Source of the DNA: Occultella glacieicola
Lineage (GTDB): Bacteria > Actinomycetota > Actinomycetes > Actinomycetales > Beutenbergiaceae
DNA: 64,000 nt
Direction of reading: 5' to 3'
Assembly: GCF_004353825.1 (NCBI RefSeq)
Contig: NZ_SMNA01000014.1
Span: forward strand, 62,001 to 126,000
Below are positions 28,477-38,200 of the stretch, one piece after another (within the stretch, counting starts at the first letter, position 1; every line of letters begins with the position of its first letter). Under the pieces are notes generated by a model. It had not been told where the DNA came from. It searched no databases and saw only the letters and a list, made by a program, of their open reading frames with translations. The position numbers were made by a program, and so were the translations under genes.

Positions 28477-28552
28477 GCCGCCGCCGAGGAGGCGGTCCGA
28501 GCCGGGAGAGCGCGCCGTGGGTCGTCCGGATGGTTCAGGTACAAGGGTTGGC

Positions 28553-29524
28553 TCACAGTTCGATCGAATACAGCACGCCGGCGCCGCGGAGCCGATACCC
28601 GAGCCCGGCGTAGAGGTCACGCGCCGGGTTCCGGGCGTCGACATCCAGCCGGGCCACGTCCATGTCATCGGCAGCGTAGGCGCGCAGGGCCGTGCTGAGC
28701 AAAGCACGCCCGATCCCGGCGCCGGCCCGGTCGGGCCGCACCGCCAGCAGATCTGTGTAGGCCACCCGCGCTCCGTCCTCGTCCGGGTCGTGGCTGGAGA
28801 TGACGAATCCGACCGGCTCGGCGCCGTCCACGGCGAGGAAGGACCACGCCGGGCGCAGTCGCCGGACCAGCCCGGCCCAGGTGCCCGGATCCTGCGCTCC
28901 GGCACCGTCGAACGCGACATCGTGCACCGTCCTGGCCGCAGCACCGGCGGCGGGGGTCCAGGCGGCGATGCGCACCCCGGCGTTGCCCACCGCGTCCGGC
29001 TGCACGGGCGTCGGCCGGCCCGGCACCTGCGACAGGCTCAGTTCCAGGTTCTCGGTGGTGCGGACCGGGGCGTAGCCGGCGGCGACGCACATCCGGCGCC
29101 GGTCCGCGAGGTGGGCGTCCACATGCACCCCGATCCGGGAGGTGCGCCCGTCGGCCACCTCGAGGAGGATCTCCCGGGCCCGGTCCTCCTGCCAGGCGAA
29201 CAGGGCGCGGCCGACCCCGCGGCCCCGCCACGCCGGGTCGAGGGTGGCCCAGAGCAGCGCCCGGGGATGCGACGGTTCGCTCTGGACCAGCCCGGCCGCG
29301 CGCAGCACGCCGGTGCCGTCGAACCCGGCCAGGGAGTCCCGGTCCGGGTCCAGGCCGGGAAGGCTCAGCAGGTGCGCGATCCGGGACCGGGTGAACGGGT
29401 GCAACGACCGGTCCGCGATCTCGGCCCGGTTCGCCAGGTCCGTGAGGTGGGAGTCGACGTCCGGCGGCGTCAGTGGGCGCCAGGTCAGGCCGAGGTGGGC
29501 CGCCGGAACCGGGGCGGTCCTCAT
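28553..29524 (-). CDS. Tandem GNAT-domain acetyltransferase, paralogue 2
   Basis: 323 residues from ATG 29524, whose first base is shared with the parE stop (TGATG). The same blocks as in paralogue 1 appear in the same order: LTWRPLTPPDVDSHL, LAGFDGTGVLRAAGLV, WRGRGVGRALFAWQEDRARE and, in the second half, YTDLLAVRPDRAGAGIGRALLS and DVDARNPARDLYAGLGY. The gene pair therefore arose by tandem duplication, followed by strong divergence. Coupling to parE implies joint expression with topoisomerase IV subunit B. Acceptor substrate unknown. Confidence 0.85.
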   Translation of the reverse strand: MRTAPVPAAHLGLTWRPLTPPDVDSHLTDLANRAEIADRSLHPFTRSRIAHLLSLPGLDPDRDSLAGFDGTGVLRAAGLVQSEPSHPRALLWATLDPAWRGRGVGRALFAWQEDRAREILLEVADGRTSRIGVHVDAHLADRRRMCVAAGYAPVRTTENLELSLSQVPGRPTPVQPDAVGNAGVRIAAWTPAAGAAARTVHDVAFDGAGAQDPGTWAGLVRRLRPAWSFLAVDGAEPVGFVISSHDPDEDGARVAYTDLLAVRPDRAGAGIGRALLSTALRAYAADDMDVARLDVDARNPARDLYAGLGYRLRGAGVLYSIEL

Positions 29525-31650
29525 CACGCGTCGATCCGGTCGCGGTCCAGGTCGTCCGCGCCGGCGATGATGAAGTCCTTGCGGGGGGCCACGTCGTTGC
29601 CCATCAGCAGCTCGAAAACATGCTCCGCGGCCTCCACGTCGGCCATGGTGACCCGTCGCAGGCTACGGTGCGCCGGGTCCATCGTCGTCTCGGCGAGCTG
29701 GTCCGCGTCCATCTCCCCCAGGCCCTTGTACCGCTGGATCGGCTCCTTGTAGCGGCGCCCGGTCCGCTCGAGCTTCGCCAGCACCTTGTGCAGTTCGGCC
29801 TCGGAGTAGGTGTAGGTGACGTCGCCCTTGCGCGAGCCCTGCGCCGTGGTCTCCACCCGGTGCAGCGGTGGCACCGCCGCGTACACCCGGCCGTCCTCGA
29901 CGAGCGGGCGCATGTACCGGAAGAACAGGGTGAGCAGCAGGGTCCGGATGTGCGCGCCGTCGACGTCCGCGTCCGTCATCAGGACGACCTTGCCGTACCG
30001 CACCGTGGACAGGTCGAAGGTGCGCCCGGAGCCGCCGCCGATCACCTGGATGATCGAGGCGCACTCGGCGTTCTTGAGCATGTCCGCCAGGGACGCCTTC
30101 TGGACGTTGAGGATCTTGCCGCGGATCGGCAGCAGCGCCTGGAAATCCGAGCTGCGCGCCAGTTTCGCGGTGCCGAGGGCGCTGTCCCCCTCGACGATGA
30201 ACAGCTCGGAGCGCTCCACGTCGTCGGAGCGGCAGTCCGCGAGCTTCGCGGGCAGGGTGGACGTCTCCAGGGCGTTCTTGCGCCGGGAGAGCTCCTTGTG
30301 GGTGCGGGCCGCGACCCGGGCCCGCATCTCGCCGACCACCTTCTCCAGTACCGCAGCGGCCTGGACCTTCTCGTGCCGCTTGCCGGAGGTCAGCAGCGCG
30401 TCGAGCTCCCGGTCGACGACCTTGGCGACGATCGCGCGCACCGGAGCGGTGCCGAGGATCTCCTTCGTCTGACCCTCGAACTGCGGCTCCGGCAGCCGCA
30501 CGGTGACCACCGCCGTCAGACCGGCGAGCACGTCGTCCTTCTCGATGCGTTCCTTGGCGTCCTTGCCGGAGATCTTCAGCCGCCGGGCGTTCGCGTCGAT
30601 CTGCTTGCGCACCGACTTCAGCAGCCCCTGCTCGAAGCCGGCCAGGTGGGTGCCTCCCTTGGGGGTGGCGATGATGTTGACGAAGGTGCGGACCTCGGCG
30701 TCGTAGCCGATGCCCCACCTCATCGCGACCTCGACCTCACAGTTGCGCTCCACCTCGGCGGGCCGCAGGTGGCCCTTGGCGTCGAGCTGCTGCACGGTCT
30801 CGGTGAACGTCTCGGTGCCCTGTAGCCGCCAGGTGTCGGTGACGGAGGCGTCCGCGGCGAGGAAGTCCACGAAGTCGACCGCCCCGCCGTCGTGCTTGAA
30901 GACCTCCTCGACGGGGCCGTCGGCACCCGGCGTACCGGGCAGCCCACGCTCGTCGCGCACGGTCAGGGACAGCCCGGGCACCAGGAACGAGGTCTGTCGG
31001 GCCCGGGTGACGAGCTCGTCGTAGGAGAACGTCGCCGAGTCCGGGAAGATCTGCCGGTCCGCCCAGTAGCGCACCCGGGTCCCGGTGACGCCGCGCTTGA
31101 CCCGGCCGCTCACCTGCAGCTCGGAGTGGTCGGTGAACGGGGTGAACGGCGCGTCCGGTGAGGGGGTACCGCGGTCCGCGAAGGTGCCGGGCTCACCCCG
31201 GTGGAAGGACATCCGGTGGGTCTTGCCGCCCCGGTCGACCTCGACGTCGAGACGTGCGGAGAGGGCGTTCACCACCGAGGCACCGACGCCGTGCAGGCCG
31301 CCGGACGCGGCGTAGGAGCCTCCTCCGAACTTTCCACCGGCGTGCAGCTTCGTGTACACGACCTCCACGCCGCTCAGGCCGAGCCCGGCGACGTTGTCCA
31401 CCGGGATGCCGCGGCCGGTGTCCCGGACCTCCACGGAGGCGTCCGGGTGCAGCACGATCTCGATCGAGTCGCCGTGACCCTCCAGTGCCTCGTCGACGGC
31501 GTTGTCGATGATCTCCCAGAGGCAGTGCATGAGGCCCCGGGAGTCCGTGGACCCGATATACATCCCGGGTCGTTTGCGGACCGCTTCCAGGCCCTCCAGG
31601 ACGGAGAGATGGCGCGCGGTGTAGCTGGAGTCTGCTGACGTCGATGACAC
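29524..31650 (-). CDS. parE: DNA topoisomerase IV subunit B
   Basis: 708 residues. The GHKL ATPase domain shows the N-terminal VRKRPGMYIGS, the Mg/ATP site EIIDNAVDEAL, DTGRGIPVD, and the ATP lid KLHAGGKFGGGSYAASGGLHGVGAS. The transducer domain follows, then the TOPRIM domain with FIVEGDSALG, IRGKILNVQKA and the metal-binding DADVDGAHI. It supplies the energy for strand passage by ParC. The GTG start is preceded by TAGGAT at 6 nt (leaderless type); a weak AGGA also exists. It is the first gene of an operon with two GNAT genes and the YhhN gene. Confidence 0.95.
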   Translation of the reverse strand: MSSTSADSSYTARHLSVLEGLEAVRKRPGMYIGSTDSRGLMHCLWEIIDNAVDEALEGHGDSIEIVLHPDASVEVRDTGRGIPVDNVAGLGLSGVEVVYTKLHAGGKFGGGSYAASGGLHGVGASVVNALSARLDVEVDRGGKTHRMSFHRGEPGTFADRGTPSPDAPFTPFTDHSELQVSGRVKRGVTGTRVRYWADRQIFPDSATFSYDELVTRARQTSFLVPGLSLTVRDERGLPGTPGADGPVEEVFKHDGGAVDFVDFLAADASVTDTWRLQGTETFTETVQQLDAKGHLRPAEVERNCEVEVAMRWGIGYDAEVRTFVNIIATPKGGTHLAGFEQGLLKSVRKQIDANARRLKISGKDAKERIEKDDVLAGLTAVVTVRLPEPQFEGQTKEILGTAPVRAIVAKVVDRELDALLTSGKRHEKVQAAAVLEKVVGEMRARVAARTHKELSRRKNALETSTLPAKLADCRSDDVERSELFIVEGDSALGTAKLARSSDFQALLPIRGKILNVQKASLADMLKNAECASIIQVIGGGSGRTFDLSTVRYGKVVLMTDADVDGAHIRTLLLTLFFRYMRPLVEDGRVYAAVPPLHRVETTAQGSRKGDVTYTYSEAELHKVLAKLERTGRRYKEPIQRYKGLGEMDADQLAETTMDPAHRSLRRVTMADVEAAEHVFELLMGNDVAPRKDFIIAGADDLDRDRIDA

Positions 31651-31656
31651 CCCCTC

Positions 31657-31662
31657 ATCCTA
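31657..31662 (-). promoter_or_regulatory. -10 box TAGGAT of the parE operon, leaderless type
   Basis: TAGGAT on the minus strand, 6 nt before the GTG at 31650. The divergent gap up to 31807 also holds a small GTGGCG-TG-CGCCAC hairpin (around 31726-31739). Confidence 0.45.
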
Positions 31663-31801
31663 GGCGTGGGCGGTCGCAAACCCCGGGAGCGCCATCCGGA
31701 ATCGGTGGACGGCCGGATCCGGCAGGTGGCGTGCGCCACACCGGCGATACGCGGTGAGCGAACTCACCCCGGTGAACGGATGGAATGACGGTGGGCGGTG
31801 G

Positions 31802-31807
31802 TTACAT
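31802..31807 (+). promoter_or_regulatory. -10 box TTACAT of the DUF7455 gene, leaderless type
   Basis: TTACAT followed by 6 nt and the GTG at 31814; several earlier in-frame GTG codons (31754, 31808) lack any supporting signal. Confidence 0.4.
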
Positions 31808-31813
31808 GTGACT

Positions 31814-32038
31814 GTGAGCGTACTGACAGCAGACCAAGCGACCCCCGAGCTGACCGCGGCCGACCGCTGCGACGCGTGCGGAGCCCAGGCCTACGTGCGT
31901 GTCCTCCTTCCCTCCGGTGAGCTCCTCTTCTGCGCCCACCACGGGCGCAAGCACGCCGAGGCACTGGGCCAGGTGGCCACCCACATCCACGACGAGTCCG
32001 ACCGGCTCTTCTCCGAGCCCCAGGCCGACCAGCGCTGA
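31814..32038 (+). CDS. Small DUF7455-type zinc-finger-like protein
   Basis: 74 residues from GTG 31814. The conserved core is LTAADRCDACGAQAYVRVLLP followed by ELLFCAHHGRKH, so Cys-x2-Cys and Cys-x-His-His may bind zinc. The acidic C-terminus (HIHDESDRLFSEP) is typical of the family, which is found across Actinobacteria near the sigma factor and topoisomerase genes; its function is unknown. The start was chosen by the leaderless -10 pattern and by the usual family length of 65-75 residues; GTG 31808 or 31754 are alternatives. Confidence 0.78.
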   Translation: MSVLTADQATPELTAADRCDACGAQAYVRVLLPSGELLFCAHHGRKHAEALGQVATHIHDESDRLFSEPQADQR

Positions 32039-32082
32039 CCAGCAGATGACCGGCAGATGACCGGGCCGGACCGGTCCTGACG

Positions 32083-32847
32083 ATGCCCGGCTACGACGAT
32101 CACGTCCGCTGGGCGCTGAGCACCGCCGTCGAGGGCTTCGACTTCACCCCGGTGGCCGGCCGGGTGATCGACGGCCCGCTGCCCTGGGACTACCGAGCGC
32201 TGGCCCGCCGGGCCGTCGCGGAGGCGACCGGCCCGGTCCTCGACCTCGGCACCGGCGGCGGTGAGTTCCTGGCCGGCCTCGGCCCGTTCCCACCGGGTTC
32301 CGCCGCGACCGAGGGCTGGCCCCCGAATGTGCACCTCGCCCGCGCCACGCTGGCTCCGCACGGCGTGCGGTTGCACGCCCTGCCGCCCGAGCACGCGACC
32401 CGGCTGCCCCTGCCCGACGCGACCTTCGCCGTCGTCCTCGACCGGCACGAGGACTACGACCCCGCCGAGGTGGCCCGGGTGCTCGCGCCGGGCGGGGTGT
32501 TCCTCACCCAACAGGTCGGCTCGACCGACGGCACCCGCCTGAACGGGGCCCTCGGTGGGCCCGGACCGGACGTGCCCGAGGGTGTCGCGCTCGCGCCGTT
32601 CGCCGCCGGCCTGACCCGCGCGGGTCTGAACGTCGAGCGTGCCGAGGAGCACGAGCAGGGTCGCACGTTCACCGACATCGGCGCCGTGATCTGGTACCTG
32701 CGGATGGTCGCCTGGCAGATCCCCGACTTCGACGTGGCCCGCTACGACGCCCCGCTGCGGGGCCTGCACGCCGCCTTCGAGCGCGGCGAGCAGTTCCGGG
32801 ACGTCGCGCCCCGGTTCGTCCTGGCGGCCCGACGCCCCGCGCGCTGA
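32083..32847 (+). CDS. Class I SAM-dependent methyltransferase
   Basis: 254 residues. The SAM-binding motif I is VLDLGTGGGEFLAGL at about residues 52-66; the acidic motif II is replaced by AATEGWPPNVHLARA; motif IV reads FAVVLDRHEDYDPAEVARVLAPGGVFLTQQVG. The substrate is not recognisable; small-molecule methyltransferases of this shape (UbiE/COQ5-like) are common in Actinobacteria. It starts 44 bp after the small zinc protein and ends 27 bp before the ferritin gene, all on the plus strand. Confidence 0.88.
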   Translation: MPGYDDHVRWALSTAVEGFDFTPVAGRVIDGPLPWDYRALARRAVAEATGPVLDLGTGGGEFLAGLGPFPPGSAATEGWPPNVHLARATLAPHGVRLHALPPEHATRLPLPDATFAVVLDRHEDYDPAEVARVLAPGGVFLTQQVGSTDGTRLNGALGGPGPDVPEGVALAPFAAGLTRAGLNVERAEEHEQGRTFTDIGAVIWYLRMVAWQIPDFDVARYDAPLRGLHAAFERGEQFRDVAPRFVLAARRPAR

Positions 32848-32862
32848 ACCCTCCCGGCGAAC

Positions 32863-32868
32863 TAGCGT
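32863..32868 (+). promoter_or_regulatory. -10 box TAGCGT of the ferritin gene, leaderless type
   Basis: TAGCGT followed by 6 nt (GGAGCC) and the ATG at 32875. The GGAG is too close to the ATG for a normal ribosome-binding site. Confidence 0.45.
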
Positions 32869-32874
32869 GGAGCC

Positions 32875-33417
32875 ATGACACCCACCGACGAGTCCACCTA
32901 CGTCCGCCTCCTCACCGAGCAGATCGGCCACGAGTTCGACGCGCACACGCAGTACGTCGCGATCGCGGTCTGGTTCGACAGCCACGACCTGCCCCAGCTC
33001 GCCGCGCACTACTACCGGCAGTCCCTCGAGGAACGCAACCACGCGATGATGATCGTGCAGTACATGCTCGACCGGGACCTGAGGGTCGTGATCCCACCCG
33101 GCTCGGCCGTGCAGAACGACTTCGGCGACGCCGTCGAGCCGATCCGGCTCGCCCTCGACCAGGAGCAGCAGGTCACCACCCAGATCGAGGCGATCTTCCA
33201 GGCCGCCCGCACCGAGGGGGATGCCCTCGGGGAGCAGTTCATGCTGTGGTTCCTCAAGGAGCAGGTCGAGGAGGTCGCCTCGGCCTCGACCCTGCTGACC
33301 GTGGCCCAGCGCGCCGGCGCGAACCTGTTCGACCTGGAGAACTTCGTGGCCCGGGAGTCCATCGGGGACGCCGGCGAGTCCGCCGACGCGCCCGGAGCCG
33401 CGGGCGGCGCCATCTGA
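32875..33417 (+). CDS. Ferritin (iron storage, ferroxidase)
   Basis: 180 residues, a four-helix ferritin-like protein. Ferroxidase-site residues can be seen in helix A (LLTEQIGHEFDAHTQY), helix B (QSLEERNHAMMIVQYMLD, Glu-x2-His) and helix C/D (DQEQQVTTQIEAIF and WFLKEQVEEV). It resembles mycobacterial BfrB and lacks a heme-ligating bacterioferritin pattern. It oxidises and stores Fe(II) in a 24-mer shell in the cytoplasm. The tail of 17 residues is Gly/Ala-rich. A 68-nt inverted repeat follows 9 bp after the stop. Confidence 0.92.
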   Translation: MTPTDESTYVRLLTEQIGHEFDAHTQYVAIAVWFDSHDLPQLAAHYYRQSLEERNHAMMIVQYMLDRDLRVVIPPGSAVQNDFGDAVEPIRLALDQEQQVTTQIEAIFQAARTEGDALGEQFMLWFLKEQVEEVASASTLLTVAQRAGANLFDLENFVARESIGDAGESADAPGAAGGAI

Positions 33418-33426
33418 CCTGCGAGT

Positions 33427-33494
33427 CAGTCGCCGCACCATCGAATCAGTCGGGCGCCCCTCTGTCTCAGGCTGATTCGATGCGGCCGCGACTG
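33427..33494. repeat. 68-nt imperfect inverted repeat after the ferritin gene
   Basis: Outer arms CAGTCGC (33427-33433) and GCGACTG (33488-33494), inner arms ATCGAATCAG (33440-33449) and CTGATTCGAT (33472-33481), with a half-matching 6-nt block between them; 20 of 23 positions pair. The 22-nt loop contains the self-complementary GGGCGCCC. It could be the ferritin terminator or a 3'-UTR structure. Confidence 0.65.
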
Positions 33495-33536
33495 CCGCGC
33501 TCTCCTCTCCAGGACCTCGGGCGGCGCCACATGCGG

Positions 33537-33573
33537 AAGGGGCCGTCCCCGGATCACCCGGGAACGGCCCCTT
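33537..33573. terminator. Terminator between ferritin and sigA
   Basis: AAGGGGCCGT (33537-33546) pairs with ACGGCCCCTT (33564-33573); inner CCCGG segments extend the stem. It lies 17 bp after the sigA stop on the minus strand and also faces the ferritin transcript. Confidence 0.75.
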
Positions 33574-33590
33574 CTCGTTGACGAGAGGAA

Positions 33591-35120
33591 TCAGTCGAGG
33601 TAGTCGCGCAGCACCTGCGAGCGGCTCGGGTGGCGCAGCTTGGACATCGTCTTGGACTCGATCTGGCGGATCCGCTCGCGGGTGACCCCGTAGACCTTGC
33701 CGATCTCGTCGAGGGTCTTCGGCTGGCCGTCGGTCAGCCCGAACCGCATCGAGACCACACCGGCCTCCCGCTCGGACAGCGTGTCCAGCACGGCGTGCAG
33801 TTGCTCCTGCAGGAGCGTGAAGCTGACCGCGTCGGCCGGCACCACGGCCTCGGAGTCCTCGATCAGGTCACCGAACTCGGAGTCGCCGTCCTCGCCGAGC
33901 GGCGTGTGCAGCGAGATCGGCTCGCGGCCGTACTTCTGCACCTCGACGACCTTCTCGGGGGTCATGTCGAGCTCCTTGGCGAGTTCCTCCGGGGTGGGCT
34001 CGCGGCCCAGGTCCTGGAGCATCTGGCGCTGCACGCGGGCGAGTTTGTTGATGACCTCGACCATGTGCACCGGGATCCGGATGGTGCGGGCCTGATCCGC
34101 CATGGCGCGGGTGATGGCCTGACGGATCCACCAGGTGGCGTATGTGGAGAACTTGTAGCCCTTGGTGTAGTCGAACTTCTCGACGGCGCGGATCAGTCCG
34201 AGGTTGCCCTCCTGGATCAGGTCCAGGAACAGCATCCCGCGGCCGGTGTACCGCTTCGCGAGGGAGACCACGAGCCGCAGGTTCGCCTCGAGCAGGTGGT
34301 TCTTGGCCCGGCGCCCGTCCATGGCGATCCACTCGAGCTCGCGCTTGAGCTTGCGGTCCGTGCCGTCACCGGACTCGGCGAGTTTCTCGTCCGCGAACAG
34401 GCCGGCCTCGATCCGCTTCGCGAGCTCGACCTCCTGCTCGGCGTTCAGCAGCGCGACCTTACCGATCTGCTTGAGGTAGTCCTTGACCGGGTCCGCGGTG
34501 GCGCCCGCGGTGACCACCTGCTGGGCGGGCGCGTCGTCGTCGTCGGAGTCGGAGTAGACGAAGCCCTTGTCCTCGCCCTCGGACTTGGTGGCCTCGGCCT
34601 CGGCGGTCGCCTCGACCTCGGTCTCCTCGGGCTCGGCCTCGTCGGCGGAGCCGACCGCGGCCAACTTGGCCTTGCTCGCACCGGCCCGGGTGGTCTTCGC
34701 CTTGGTGGCTGTCTTGGCGGTGGCCGGCTTCGCGCGGGTACTGGTCCGCTTCGCCGGCGCCTTCTCGGCCGGCGCCTCGGCGCCGGCCTCGGGGCCATCC
34801 GCCTTCGTGGCGGACGTCGCCTTCGTCACGGTCTTGCGGGTGGTCGTCGGCTTCTCGACCGTCGCCGTGGTGGCGCCGGTCCGCGACGCGGCGTTCGCGA
34901 CCGCCCGGTCGGGAACCTCGGTCACGCTGATCTTGGCTTCGTGCATTGCGCCCAGTACCTCCTTGAGACGGCGGGGCTTGACGTTCGCGTCCTCGCAGGC
35001 CGCGCGGAACTCGGCGGCCGTGACGTACCCCCTGGTCAGGCCGGACCTGAAGGCGTTCTGCAGAGCGGTGTGCTCGAACTCGCGGGGCAGCACGACATCA
35101 GGACTGAGAGGCGACGACAC
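33591..35120 (-). CDS. sigA: Primary RNA polymerase sigma factor (SigA/HrdB/RpoD)
   Basis: 509 residues. After an N-terminal region 1.1-like domain and about 110 residues of Ala/Lys/Thr/Glu-rich linker, region 1.2 starts at [16 protein letters not shown]. Region 2 has [17 protein letters not shown] and the -10 recognition helix [20 protein letters not shown]. Region 3 has [20 protein letters not shown]; region 4 has [19 protein letters not shown] and ends [11 protein letters not shown]. This is the group 1 housekeeping sigma factor. The GTG start has AAAGG 6-7 nt upstream. It follows gcvP on the same strand but has its own TATAAT promoter. Confidence 0.97.
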   Translation of the reverse strand: MSSPLSPDVVLPREFEHTALQNAFRSGLTRGYVTAAEFRAACEDANVKPRRLKEVLGAMHEAKISVTEVPDRAVANAASRTGATTATVEKPTTTRKTVTKATSATKADGPEAGAEAPAEKAPAKRTSTRAKPATAKTATKAKTTRAGASKAKLAAVGSADEAEPEETEVEATAEAEATKSEGEDKGFVYSDSDDDDAPAQQVVTAGATADPVKDYLKQIGKVALLNAEQEVELAKRIEAGLFADEKLAESGDGTDRKLKRELEWIAMDGRRAKNHLLEANLRLVVSLAKRYTGRGMLFLDLIQEGNLGLIRAVEKFDYTKGYKFSTYATWWIRQAITRAMADQARTIRIPVHMVEVINKLARVQRQMLQDLGREPTPEELAKELDMTPEKVVEVQKYGREPISLHTPLGEDGDSEFGDLIEDSEAVVPADAVSFTLLQEQLHAVLDTLSEREAGVVSMRFGLTDGQPKTLDEIGKVYGVTRERIRQIESKTMSKLRHPSRSQVLRDYLD

Positions 35121-35179
35121 AGAGAACCTTTCGGCGGGGGATGGTGGGCGACCGGTGATCTGTAAGTCGCAGCCCTACA

Positions 35180-35185
35180 ATTATA
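35180..35185 (-). promoter_or_regulatory. -10 box TATAAT of sigA
   Basis: Perfect TATAAT on the minus strand in an AT-rich patch (GGTTATAATTGTAG), about 60 nt before the GTG start. No TTGACA-like -35 is found at 17 bp. The leader ends with an AAAGG ribosome-binding site. Confidence 0.65.
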
Positions 35186-35274
35186 ACCGGAGTGGCCGCC
35201 GGGGCCCGTTCAATCACGAGCCGTTCAGCCACGCTCCTGACAACGCCTCCGCACCGGTGATTGTTCCCGACCAC

Positions 35275-38190
35275 CTACGCGTACGCCTCGATCGGCGGGC
35301 ACGCGCAGACCAGGTTCCGGTCGCCGTAGGCCCCGTCCACCCGGCGCACCGGCGGCCAGTACTTGTCCGGCGTCGGCCCGGCCGGGTACACCGCCTCCTC
35401 CCGTGAGTACGGGTGGGTCCACTCCCCCAGCGCCGAGATCGCGGTGTGGGGGGCATTGACGAGCGGGTTGTCGTCGGCCGGCCAGGTCCCGTCCCCGACG
35501 GCGTTCGCCTCGACGTGGATCGCGAGCATGGCGTCGATGAAGCGGTCCACCTCGGCCAGGTCCTCGGACTCGGTCGGCTCGACCATCAGGGTGCCGGCGA
35601 CCGGGAAGCTCATCGTGGGCGCGTGGAACCCGTAGTCGATGAGCCGCTTGGCGACGTCCTCCACGGTGACCCCGGTGGCCGCGGTCAAGGGGCGCAGGTC
35701 GAGGATGCACTCGTGCGCCACCAGGCCGTTCTCGCCGCGGTAGAGCACCGGGTACTTCCCGTCCAGGCGGCTGGCCACGTAGTTCGCGGACAGCACCGCC
35801 GACCCGGTCGCGGCCCGCAGGCCGGCCGTGCCCATCAGGCGCAGGTACGCCCAGCTGATCGGCAGGATCGAAGGAGATCCGTACGGCGCCGCGCTGATCG
35901 TGCCGGTCTCCCGCAGTACCCGGCGGCCCGCCTGGGCGAGCGGGTGCCCGGGCAGGAACGGCACCAGGTGCTCGGCGACGGCGACTGGCCCGACCCCGGG
36001 TCCCCCGCCGCCGTGCGGGATACAGAACGTCTTGTGCAGGTTCAGGTGGGACACGTCACCCCCGAACGCCCCCGGACCGGCCACCCCGACGAGCGCGTTG
36101 AGGTTCGCCCCGTCGATGTAGACCTGGCCACCGGCTGCGTGCACGAGGTCGCAGAGCTCGGTGATGCCGTGTTCGTAGACACCGTGCGTGGACGGGTAGG
36201 TGACCATGATTGCGGCCACCCGGCCCTCGTGGGCGGCGAGCACCCGGCGCAGGTCGTCGAGGTCGACGTCCCCGTTCGCCGCCGTCCGCACGACGGCGAC
36301 CTCCAGGCCGGCGAGTACAGCCGACGCCGCGTTCGTCCCGTGCGCGCTGGCCGGCACCACGCAGACCCGACGGTCGTCATCGCCGCGGTCCGCGTGGTAG
36401 TCGCGGATCGCGAGCAGCCCGGCGAGCTCGCCCTGGGACCCGGCGTTCGGCTGCACGCTCACCGCCGCATAGCCGGTCAACGCGGCGAGCGAGCTCTCCA
36501 GCCCGTCGATCAGCTCGAGGTAGCCGGACACGTCCGACGCCGGGGCGAACGGGTGGATCCGGGAGAACTCCGGCCAGGTGACGGCGGCCATCTCGGTGGC
36601 CGCGTTCAGCTTCATCGTGCAGGAGCCGAGGGGGATCATGCCGCGGTCGAGGGCGTAGTCACGGTCGGAGAGCCGGCGCAGGTAGCGCATCATCGACGTC
36701 TCGGACCGGTGGCTCGAGAAGATCGGGTGGGTCAGGAACTCGGTGCTGCGGGCCAGCCCGTGCGGGAGGCCGAAGGACCGGGCGACGGCGGAGGTCGCCG
36801 CGTCCGGGTCGGGTCCCGCCGCGGCGGTCGCACCGCCGGGCAGGACGGCGCGGGCCGCGTCGAGCAGGTCCGCGACCGTCTCGGCGGTGGTCGTCTCGTC
36901 GCAGGCGGCGCCGACGGTGTCCGCGTCGTGGCGCCAGAGGGTGATGTTGCGCTCGAGCGCGGCCGCGACGAGCGCGTCCGCCTGACCGGGCACCCGGACC
37001 GTGAGGGTGTCGAAGAACGAGGTGTCGGCGACCTGGGCGCCGAGGCCGGCGAGCCCGGTGGCCAGGGCGAGGGCGCGTTCGTGCACTCGGCGGGCGATCG
37101 CCGTCAGGCCCTCGGGTCCGTGGTAGACCGCGTACATGGAAGCCATCACGGCCAGCAGCACCTGAGCGGTGCAGATGTTGGAGGTGGCCTTCTCGCGGCG
37201 GATGTGCTGCTCCCGGGTCTGCAGCGCGAGCCGGAGTGCGGGCGCGCCGTCGACGTCCTTGGACAGGCCCACGAGGCGGCCCGGCAGTTGCCGCTGTGCC
37301 TTCTCCCGCACGGCCAGGTAGCCGGCGTGCGGGCCGCCGAAGCCCATCGGCACCCCGAACCGTTGGGTGGTGCCGGCCACCACGTCCGCGCCCAGCGTGC
37401 CGGGCGACTCGAGGATGGTGAGGGCGAGCAGGTCGGCGGAGAACACCACCTGCGCCCCGGCGTCGTGCGCGGCGGCGATCCAGCGTTCCAGCGTGGCCCG
37501 GTCCCGGACCGCGCCCGAGGAGCCCGGGTACGCCAGCAGCACCCCGAACGCCTCGGTGAGGTCCGGGGCGTCGGTCACCTCGAACTCGACCAGGTCGATC
37601 CCGACCGCCTCGGCCCGGGTGGCGAGCACCGCCTTCGTCTGGGCGAACGTGTCGGAGTCGACGTAGAACCGGCCTCCCTCGCCGCGCACCACCCGCCGGG
37701 CGAGCAGCATCGCCTCGGCCACCGCCGTCGACTCGTCGAGCATCGACGCCCCGGCGACATCCATCCCGGTCAGGTCGATGACCATGGTCTGGAAGTTCAG
37801 GAGTGCCTCGAGCCGACCCTGCGAGATCTCCGGCTGGTACGGCGTGTACGCCGTGTACCAGGCGGGGTTCTCGAGCACGTTCCGGGCGATCACCGACGGG
37901 GTGTGGGTGTCGTAGTAGCCCTGGCCGATCATCGAGGTGCGGACCGTGTTCCGGCTCGCGATGGCGCGAAGCTCGGCGAGCACCTGGGCCTCGGTGTCGG
38001 CGGCCGGCAGGTCACCGACCGGGGGCACGCCCTCGCCGAGGAGGGCCGGCGGCAGCGCCGCCTCGAGGAGCGCCTCGATGCTGGTCGCCCCGACCACGCC
38101 GAGCATGTGCTCGGCGGCCGGGGTGTCGAGACCGATGTGGCGGGTGGGGAACTCAGGGCGGTGGGCGGGAGCAGCAGGTGTGGCGGTCAT
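35275..38190 (-). CDS. gcvP: Glycine dehydrogenase (aminomethyl-transferring), P-protein
   Basis: 971 residues from ATG 38190. Fused alpha-beta form of the PLP-dependent glycine decarboxylase that loads the aminomethyl group on GcvH. The N-terminal half begins [17 protein letters not shown]; the C-terminal half carries the PLP lysine Lys720 in [17 protein letters not shown], and the [16 protein letters not shown] and [13 protein letters not shown] blocks. Length is normal for the family. It starts 10 bp after gcvH. It is the last gene of the usp-gcvT-gcvH-gcvP set on the minus strand and is followed by sigA. Confidence 0.96.
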   Translation of the reverse strand: MTATPAAPAHRPEFPTRHIGLDTPAAEHMLGVVGATSIEALLEAALPPALLGEGVPPVGDLPAADTEAQVLAELRAIASRNTVRTSMIGQGYYDTHTPSVIARNVLENPAWYTAYTPYQPEISQGRLEALLNFQTMVIDLTGMDVAGASMLDESTAVAEAMLLARRVVRGEGGRFYVDSDTFAQTKAVLATRAEAVGIDLVEFEVTDAPDLTEAFGVLLAYPGSSGAVRDRATLERWIAAAHDAGAQVVFSADLLALTILESPGTLGADVVAGTTQRFGVPMGFGGPHAGYLAVREKAQRQLPGRLVGLSKDVDGAPALRLALQTREQHIRREKATSNICTAQVLLAVMASMYAVYHGPEGLTAIARRVHERALALATGLAGLGAQVADTSFFDTLTVRVPGQADALVAAALERNITLWRHDADTVGAACDETTTAETVADLLDAARAVLPGGATAAAGPDPDAATSAVARSFGLPHGLARSTEFLTHPIFSSHRSETSMMRYLRRLSDRDYALDRGMIPLGSCTMKLNAATEMAAVTWPEFSRIHPFAPASDVSGYLELIDGLESSLAALTGYAAVSVQPNAGSQGELAGLLAIRDYHADRGDDDRRVCVVPASAHGTNAASAVLAGLEVAVVRTAANGDVDLDDLRRVLAAHEGRVAAIMVTYPSTHGVYEHGITELCDLVHAAGGQVYIDGANLNALVGVAGPGAFGGDVSHLNLHKTFCIPHGGGGPGVGPVAVAEHLVPFLPGHPLAQAGRRVLRETGTISAAPYGSPSILPISWAYLRLMGTAGLRAATGSAVLSANYVASRLDGKYPVLYRGENGLVAHECILDLRPLTAATGVTVEDVAKRLIDYGFHAPTMSFPVAGTLMVEPTESEDLAEVDRFIDAMLAIHVEANAVGDGTWPADDNPLVNAPHTAISALGEWTHPYSREEAVYPAGPTPDKYWPPVRRVDGAYGDRNLVCACPPIEAYA

Positions 38191-38200
38191 TGCGGACGGA

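Noticed and set aside
28477-28944. N-terminal extension of the GNAT paralogue 1 frame through the gap into paralogue 2
   Set aside because: The extension crosses the stop of paralogue 2 and is antisense-like low-complexity sequence; homology begins after the ATG at 28476.
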